In this document: positions 16,226 to 21,039 of the stretch, one piece after another
How positions within the stretch are numbered: position 1 is the stretch's first letter
How the letters are laid out: the number at the start of each line of letters is the position of its first letter
From: a virus
Strand: one strand, 5' to 3'
IMG/VR virus record: IMGVR_UViG_3300020187_000266
Location: 1 to 21,039 of that record
Length of the DNA: 21,039 bases
Position numbers and translations under genes: made by a program
Notes under the pieces: generated by a model
Database searches by the model: none
Seen by the model: the letters and a program-made list of their open reading frames with translations, nothing else
What the model was told of the DNA's origin: nothing

Positions 16226-17883
16226 CTAATGCCTCCTGTTTTATTTCTTAAATTTGTTATATTATTTTGAGTGGCTGAACGAGACTTAGAATCAAATTGA
16301 ATTCCAGGTGCACGCAAATCTTTATCTGAGAAATCTGAACTTGGCGTAGAAAATGTCGGCGAGGTTGATACAACGGTAGTACGTGGTCCTGTTGTATTAT
16401 TTCCAAGCCTAGTAGATTTTAATAATGCATCTCTTATAAAATCACCACCGACACCGAATTTACTTTGGGAAGTTTCTAGTGCAGTTTGTATTCTACCAAT
16501 TCCAGTATTACCGCCCAGTATTCCCTGTGCAATCGGGGATGTTATGTTATCTAAGTTAATTGATCTTCCATTTAAAAACGAAGTTACCAATTCGTTTGAT
16601 ATTAAATTTGCTAGATCGATGCCAGTGAATCTATCAGTGCCGCCATTCGCAAGTCTTGCATTTGGAAAACCAGCAACATTGGGATACAATATATCACTAG
16701 AGTACGGATTATCAGGAAATCTATTCCTACTATTTAAAGCATTTTGCATCTCACCGAAATCATCATACTGCTTCAATGAAGATGCTGGCATAGGTATAGC
16801 CGATGCAATCTCATCAGCAAATAGCTTTTCTGCTTCTGCTTTTTCTTCTGGTGTTGCATTTTGATTTGATTTTACATATTTTAAAGTACCACTTAATTTT
16901 TTAAGTCTACTTAATTGTTCTCTTGCGTTGGTATCAGAAGAAACACCAAAAACTTCATTATTTTCAGCGATTTGATCTAGTCCATTAAGATCATTATCGA
17001 TCTGTCCTAAGTTTTTACCATCTGCTAATCCAGAAATCATCGAGTCTAATTTTTCATTAGTTCTAATGTTAGAAAGAAGTTTTAATGCATTGTTCACACT
17101 GTTACTTGGATCTAAATCTTCTAAAATAAATTCTAGTCCTTGTTTCATCCAGTCTGGAACAACAACATTATTTTGTGGTATTCCAAATATAATATTCTCA
17201 GGTTGCAATTGAAGATCAATCGTTCGCAATGATGAATCTGCATAATCACTACCACTAAATGTAATATTGGTTAAAAGAGGATTTATTATTTCTATTTTTT
17301 GAATAGAACCATTTGAGGTAGTATCAACTTGCTCTAATTGTTCTCTTCCTCTTGGATCTCTATCTATTCCTTGTCCGAATGATCCAAAGAAATGATATAT
17401 AACTATTTTTTTAAAACTTCTGTAATATCCTGTGTCTTCGGCATTCGATGGGAGAACACGACCAGAGGTTCTATCTCTAATCGTACTATCCAAAACACCC
17501 GCTTCTGTGCCAAGATTGGCATTTTTGAAAAAGTTACTGTAAAGTTCATTCGCAACTGTAAATCCACTTCCATCAGTCTTATCATAAAGACTGATGGAAA
17601 CTTCAGGAAAATTAACGTAAATGGGCAAGTGTACTTTTTTGCCATATTTGTCAACCGTTACTGTTTCAGTTGAAATAGTTATTGGCGAAACTGTTTTGGC
17701 AAATGATGACATACCAGATGATAAACCAGTTATAGTATCTATAAATTCTACAAACCACATGTCACCCATTTTGGGAGCATTTGTGATATATTCACCAGAA
17801 AAACCAAACTTGCTGGCGGCTTGATTACTACCTGCTAGAATGGTCCTATCTGTACGTTCATTTTGTAGAGACTTGTTCGCCAT
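16222..17883 (-). CDS. Tail-tube-fold baseplate protein, gp54-like (tentative)
   Basis: The 553-residue product begins at an ATG 13 nt after the tail tube gene. Residues about 40-235 look like the tail-tube fold shared by gp19 and the baseplate tube initiator gp54. A strand-rich start (MWFVEFIDTIT) leads to PITISTETV, then LPIYVNFPEVSISLYD followed by the helix NELYSNFF, and later IQKIEIINPLLTNITFS with a closing LQLQPENI. The rest (240-553) is longer than in T4 gp54 (320 residues total) and mixed helical and polar, with Asn/Gly-rich stretches near the end. Known of the family: gp54 nucleates tube polymerisation on the baseplate. Location directly after the tube gene fits a tube-contacting role. 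gp48 (tube cap) is an alternative. Confidence 0.55.
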   Translation of the reverse strand: MANKSLQNERTDRTILAGSNQAASKFGFSGEYITNAPKMGDMWFVEFIDTITGLSSGMSSFAKTVSPITISTETVTVDKYGKKVHLPIYVNFPEVSISLYDKTDGSGFTVANELYSNFFKNANLGTEAGVLDSTIRDRTSGRVLPSNAEDTGYYRSFKKIVIYHFFGSFGQGIDRDPRGREQLEQVDTTSNGSIQKIEIINPLLTNITFSGSDYADSSLRTIDLQLQPENIIFGIPQNNVVVPDWMKQGLEFILEDLDPSNSVNNALKLLSNIRTNEKLDSMISGLADGKNLGQIDNDLNGLDQIAENNEVFGVSSDTNAREQLSRLKKLSGTLKYVKSNQNATPEEKAEAEKLFADEIASAIPMPASSLKQYDDFGEMQNALNSRNRFPDNPYSSDILYPNVAGFPNARLANGGTDRFTGIDLANLISNELVTSFLNGRSINLDNITSPIAQGILGGNTGIGRIQTALETSQSKFGVGGDFIRDALLKSTRLGNNTTGPRTTVVSTSPTFSTPSSDFSDKDLRAPGIQFDSKSRSATQNNITNLRNKTGGIR

Positions 17884-17896
17884 TTTATATTACCTA

Positions 17897-18493
17897 TTAT
17901 CCAGATAAACTTGAATCATTAGTGAAGCCAGGGGATGGCATCAAATCGGTATCAGTTAAAACAGCGTTATCATATTGAAGTGTCAAATTGATTGTAACTG
18001 CATCTGACACTGAGTAATCACTTTGTGAATAATCTGTGTTTGTTAGGAAACAACCTTCTAGTTGCCACTGCTCAATTGGATTACCATCATTGCCATTTAG
18101 TGTTTCAATAAGTGTCGAAAATTTGTAGTTTGTTCCTGCAAGTGGACCAGTTTGATTTCTGTGATCTAGTTGTGATTGTACTTGACGGCCAACTAATTTA
18201 GTTAGTGAGTTAGCAACATCATCACGTAGTGTGATTGTGATTGGTTCCCAAGTGTGCTTTCCCATCATGTACATACGAGAGTTGTATGAATCAATTGGAA
18301 TAGACTCGTGTGAGACTTTGGGACGGGTTACATTCATAACTTGTCTTGTGAAGTCTGTTGTATTCTCTGATAGGCCACCAAAACCTGCAACTTGTACTCT
18401 AAAACGATAGTTTAATTTAGGCTGTAGAATACCTGTACCTGTTGCAGCGCCGCTATCTGTTGGAACACCGAAATTTTGTAATGTTCTTGCCAT
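17897..18493 (-). CDS. 19: Tail tube protein, gp19-like
   Basis: The 198-residue product starts at an ATG with AGGAGA about 10 nt upstream. After a short flexible N-terminus, residues 25-45 (KLNYRFRVQVAGFGG) open the tube-protein barrel. They are followed by VTRPKVSHESIPIDSYNSRMYM and WEPITITLRDDV, then WQLEGCFLTNTDYS and VTINLTLQYDNAVL, the core strand order of contractile-tail tube proteins. It is somewhat longer than T4 gp19 (163). It lies right after the sheath gene, the usual gp18-gp19 order. Its product forms the inner tube through which DNA passes. A terminator upstream and a late promoter at 18530 make it the first gene of a seven-gene operon, suited to high expression. Confidence 0.9.
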   Translation of the reverse strand: MARTLQNFGVPTDSGAATGTGILQPKLNYRFRVQVAGFGGLSENTTDFTRQVMNVTRPKVSHESIPIDSYNSRMYMMGKHTWEPITITLRDDVANSLTKLVGRQVQSQLDHRNQTGPLAGTNYKFSTLIETLNGNDGNPIEQWQLEGCFLTNTDYSQSDYSVSDAVTINLTLQYDNAVLTDTDLMPSPGFTNDSSLSG

Positions 18494-18529
18494 AATAATA
18501 TCTCCTGATATAGTTTTGCGTTATACAAG

Positions 18530-18537
18530 TATTTATC
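18530..18537 (-). promoter_or_regulatory. Candidate late promoter GATAAATA for the tail tube operon
   Basis: The minus strand reads GATAAATA 37 nt before the ATG at 18493 and just past the sheath terminator. A weaker variant, ACTAAATA, lies next to it at 18540-18547. The non-coding position and spacing support a late promoter driving gp19 and the genes after it. Confidence 0.6.
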
Positions 18538-18568
18538 AGTATTTAGTAAAATTAAAGTTGTAGTTAAT

Positions 18569-18593
18569 AAAAAACCCGACATTACTGCCGGGT
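18569..18593 (-). terminator. Intrinsic terminator after the tail sheath gene
   Basis: The minus strand forms an 8-bp stem (ACCCGGCA with TGTCGGGT, one G-T wobble) with a GTAA tetraloop, followed by six T. It lies about 30 nt past the sheath stop at 18623 and is the only strongly GC-rich word in the gap. Confidence 0.85.
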
Positions 18594-18622
18594 CTCTTAA
18601 AGTTATTGTTTTTAATACTATA

Positions 18623-21039
18623 TTATAATTCTTCACCAGTATTACGAATACGTAGAGGAATATAGATAAATTCAACTGATTTGACTGGCTGAATTGCAAT
18701 ATCTACCCATAATTCATTTCTATCGATACGTGCCGGTGTATTGTTTGATTCATCACAAACTACTAGGAAGTCATATAGACCTCGATTAGTAACTAGACCG
18801 CCACAGAAACGCTCAACCGCATCTCGCATGTTGTCACGTGTGATTTTATCATTTTGTTCAAACAAGAAGCCTCTTGATAGTTGATCTAAACTATAACGCA
18901 TGTGATTAACTAGTCTTGCTACGTTGATACGATCAAGTGCAGATGCGAATGATTGCTGCGTCTTTTGGCCATATACAACTAAGCCTGTGCCCGGCATATC
19001 TGCGATTGGATTCATACGGTTTGCATACATTACATCACGCTGGCCTTCTGTAAGACGAACCCGAACAAATTCATTTTCATCATTTACATATCCAACTTGT
19101 GATGCATTAGTAACAACACCACGTGTTAAACCTGCTGGAGCAAACCAAGGGAAAGATACTTGATCTGAGAAAGCTATAGTACGCAATGCAATTGCTGATG
19201 CTGGCATAACAACTTCATTGCCAGATAGATCAGTGGTTAAACCATGTGGATAATAAACACCTGCGTATGCATCTGTTACTGTATTATTATCTGCCCAGGC
19301 TTTAATATCTGTTGCAGTACCTTTTAATGTCATTGGAGTATCACCGATAACAAATGCTATTTCTTTTTTGTCTTTGTTTAGACCAACCATTTCATCTGTT
19401 AGTTCTGGATAACCTGGTGCGGCAATCAAATTGAAGTATACTGCTTCTGCACGAATACCTTCGTTTGCTACTAGTGCTGCTGACATTGCTTCAGAAACCA
19501 TATGACGCTGTGCCGATGAACCAAATTTGCCTGAACCATCTAGATTTACGCCTGATACCCATTCCCATTTTCCATCTACATATTGTTTGACATTGTATGT
19601 TGTATAATCCATGTTAACCATTAAGATATTTTCTGGAAGTAGTTCTGCATTTGGTGTATTTTCATGTACGTCACGCGCACTTTCATTGCCCAGTGTGTCA
19701 TACGGTGCGTCCGCTGAGTAGTGACCGAAAATCATACCATTGGATGACGACTGATCAGCATTATCTAGTTTTACCCATTCTAACCCACTATAGCGCCACA
19801 TTACTGGATAATTTGCTGCATCTGTATCTACCCAAATATCACCAGCAATCAGCGCAGATGATCCATCTTTACGTGCGGTCGGACGTGATGAACGTAATTG
19901 TAGTTCATTAGCATATATACCATCATTGTCTTCTGACCAAGCATATTTTACCCATTGCTGTTCGCCACCAACATATTCAACACGTAGTAATTCCATTTTT
20001 AAATCAGCATTGTACCATAGTGTATCCGGAGCGATATCGCCTTTTGGCGCTAGTGTACTTGATTCATATGAAAGGTCTTCCCATACTGTTGCTATAAATG
20101 TACTCGCTGAAGTGAATCCCATATCGTTTGCACCTGCAGAGAATGACAATGTTAGCATTTTACCATCAGTTTTGATGAGTCTAATTTTATTTGTGCCAAC
20201 TTTTTCAATCTTTACATTATTATTATTCAAGTCAGAGTTATTCTGCATTGATGTAATCACAGTATCGATTGATGCGGTTGTGAAAGTAAAGGCCGTTACA
20301 TTGCCATCCACTGAAACAGTAAATGATGAAGTTATGGATGTAGTATCTGCTATAGAAATTTCACTTTGAATTGAAGTTGTAGTTCCACCAGTATGTCTAC
20401 GTAATTCTACCACACCTTTTGTTTCATCGCGTCTAGCGTATACGTCACCAAGAGTTATCAATGAATTATTCATTGCAATATCATCGTTAGCGTATGTTGA
20501 AACTTGTAATGCTTGGAATGCACCCGATACTGAATTATAATTTGCAAGTTTGATATCTAATCCGCCGCCTTGTTTTGTTAAGCGAACATAAACATCACCT
20601 GTGATTGCACTTGCTGGTGCAAAGTTTGCGAATGAGAAATTTGGCGAACCAATATCACCTAGTAGAACCCAACTAGTTGAAATTTTCTTCCAATAGGTCA
20701 TTTTTATTGTTGACGTAACAACTGCAAAATCACCTGCAGAACCAAATGTATTCACCGGAGCTGCATAACCAGATGAATTCATCGGTTCAACATTGCCTGT
20801 ACCTGGTTCATCCATTAATACTGTTGGTGTGATTGCAACCCAAGATGTGCCATTATATTCAAATAGTCCATAATCTGAAGCAGTTGCTTCATGCCAATAT
20901 GTGCCATTTACTAAAACACCAACTGGCTCTTCGGTGCTTGCTTCTAATTCTGCTAGATCAATATCTGCACGAATAATATAAGCATTATTTGAAACGCCTA
21001 GATATTGATATGCTGCTAGTAGTCCATATTCACTTGTTT
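18623..21039 (-). CDS. 18: Contractile tail sheath protein, gp18-like (5' end outside window)
   Basis: The frame is open to the right edge (first full codon ends at 21037). The internal ATG at 20815 is therefore not the start; YQYLGVSNNAYIIRADIDL and further coding precede it. The visible 804 residues already exceed T4 gp18 (659). The conserved C-terminal sheath domain is plain in the last 200 residues: LVNHMRYSLDQLSRGFLFEQ, ITRDNMRDAVERFCGGLV, LYDFLVVCDESNNTPARID, ELWVDIAIQPVKSVEFIYI. These strands and helices lock neighbouring sheath subunits and bind the tube. The middle carries extra material, including a segment rich in Ser/Thr strands (about residues 215-320 of the visible part) and several W-x-(n)-Y-x-G-x-x-W-V motifs, probably outward-facing domains. 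Function: forms the contracting outer tail layer. Confidence 0.92.
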   Translation of the reverse strand, partial: TSEYGLLAAYQYLGVSNNAYIIRADIDLAELEASTEEPVGVLVNGTYWHEATASDYGLFEYNGTSWVAITPTVLMDEPGTGNVEPMNSSGYAAPVNTFGSAGDFAVVTSTIKMTYWKKISTSWVLLGDIGSPNFSFANFAPASAITGDVYVRLTKQGGGLDIKLANYNSVSGAFQALQVSTYANDDIAMNNSLITLGDVYARRDETKGVVELRRHTGGTTTSIQSEISIADTTSITSSFTVSVDGNVTAFTFTTASIDTVITSMQNNSDLNNNNVKIEKVGTNKIRLIKTDGKMLTLSFSAGANDMGFTSASTFIATVWEDLSYESSTLAPKGDIAPDTLWYNADLKMELLRVEYVGGEQQWVKYAWSEDNDGIYANELQLRSSRPTARKDGSSALIAGDIWVDTDAANYPVMWRYSGLEWVKLDNADQSSSNGMIFGHYSADAPYDTLGNESARDVHENTPNAELLPENILMVNMDYTTYNVKQYVDGKWEWVSGVNLDGSGKFGSSAQRHMVSEAMSAALVANEGIRAEAVYFNLIAAPGYPELTDEMVGLNKDKKEIAFVIGDTPMTLKGTATDIKAWADNNTVTDAYAGVYYPHGLTTDLSGNEVVMPASAIALRTIAFSDQVSFPWFAPAGLTRGVVTNASQVGYVNDENEFVRVRLTEGQRDVMYANRMNPIADMPGTGLVVYGQKTQQSFASALDRINVARLVNHMRYSLDQLSRGFLFEQNDKITRDNMRDAVERFCGGLVTNRGLYDFLVVCDESNNTPARIDRNELWVDIAIQPVKSVEFIYIPLRIRNTGEEL

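Noticed and set aside
18412-18699. A 95-residue minus-strand frame between sheath and tube genes
   Set aside because: It spans the terminator and promoter of that gap and overlaps both well-supported genes in another frame.
20815-20815. ATG at 20815 as the start of the sheath gene
   Set aside because: The frame continues upstream with sheath-like coding to the window edge and there is no ribosome site here.
1-21039. tRNA genes, insertion sequences, integrase or attachment sites
   Set aside because: No cloverleaf, transposase or recombinase motif, or terminal inverted repeat was seen in the short gaps. All gaps are under about 170 nt and are explained by promoters and terminators.

Overview
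This AT-rich window is a stretch of a tailed-phage genome, or of an assembled marine phage contig. It belongs to the T4-like myovirus group. Every convincing gene lies on the minus strand, so the gene order below runs from high to low coordinates. The lineage call rests on a contractile tail sheath (gp18-like), a tail tube protein (gp19-like), a head-completion nuclease with the gp4/TnsA-type motif, a probable small terminase (gp16-like), a protein with a T4-type capsid-targeting N-terminus, and NATAAATA octamers of T4/cyanophage late-promoter type 20-80 nt upstream of the module starts. No tRNA, integrase, reverse transcriptase or host gene was seen. The base composition and gene style fit marine T4-like phages such as those of cyanobacteria or SAR11, but the host cannot be read from this window.

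Layout: (1) 18623-21039, tail sheath, 5' end outside the window, closed by a strong intrinsic terminator. (2) 13798-18493, a tightly packed seven-gene operon behind a late promoter: tail tube, tube-like baseplate protein (gp54-like?), an 87-aa unknown, gp4-like nuclease, gp16-like small terminase, a 191-aa protein with a capsid-targeting sequence, and a 192-aa Cys-cluster protein. Three junctions are ATGA overlaps and the rest are gaps of about 9-21 nt. The operon ends in a perfect GGTACC-stem terminator. (3) 4129-13671, a single 3180-residue gene made of six near-identical blocks. Each block is a seven-repeat FG-GAP beta-propeller, and the first five carry an Ig-like linker. (4) 3548-4018, a 156-aa fibre protein with an Mtd-like N-terminus. 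(5) 1-3383, a second Mtd-N protein carrying a long series of a different beta-propeller repeat and running off the left edge. Genes 3-5 each have their own late-type promoter and ribosome site.

The first half supplies tail elongation and head-filling parts. The second half looks like a host-recognition module built from repeated beta-propellers. The most notable feature is the giant FG-GAP gene: its repeats are nearly identical in DNA (one 578-nt stretch has no mismatch by eye) and its sequence variants are shuffled between repeats. This suggests continuing recombination in a receptor-binding or surface-adhesion structure. It is the best candidate here for an undescribed system. Its role as an adhesin is inferred from position and fold, not shown by sequence alone.
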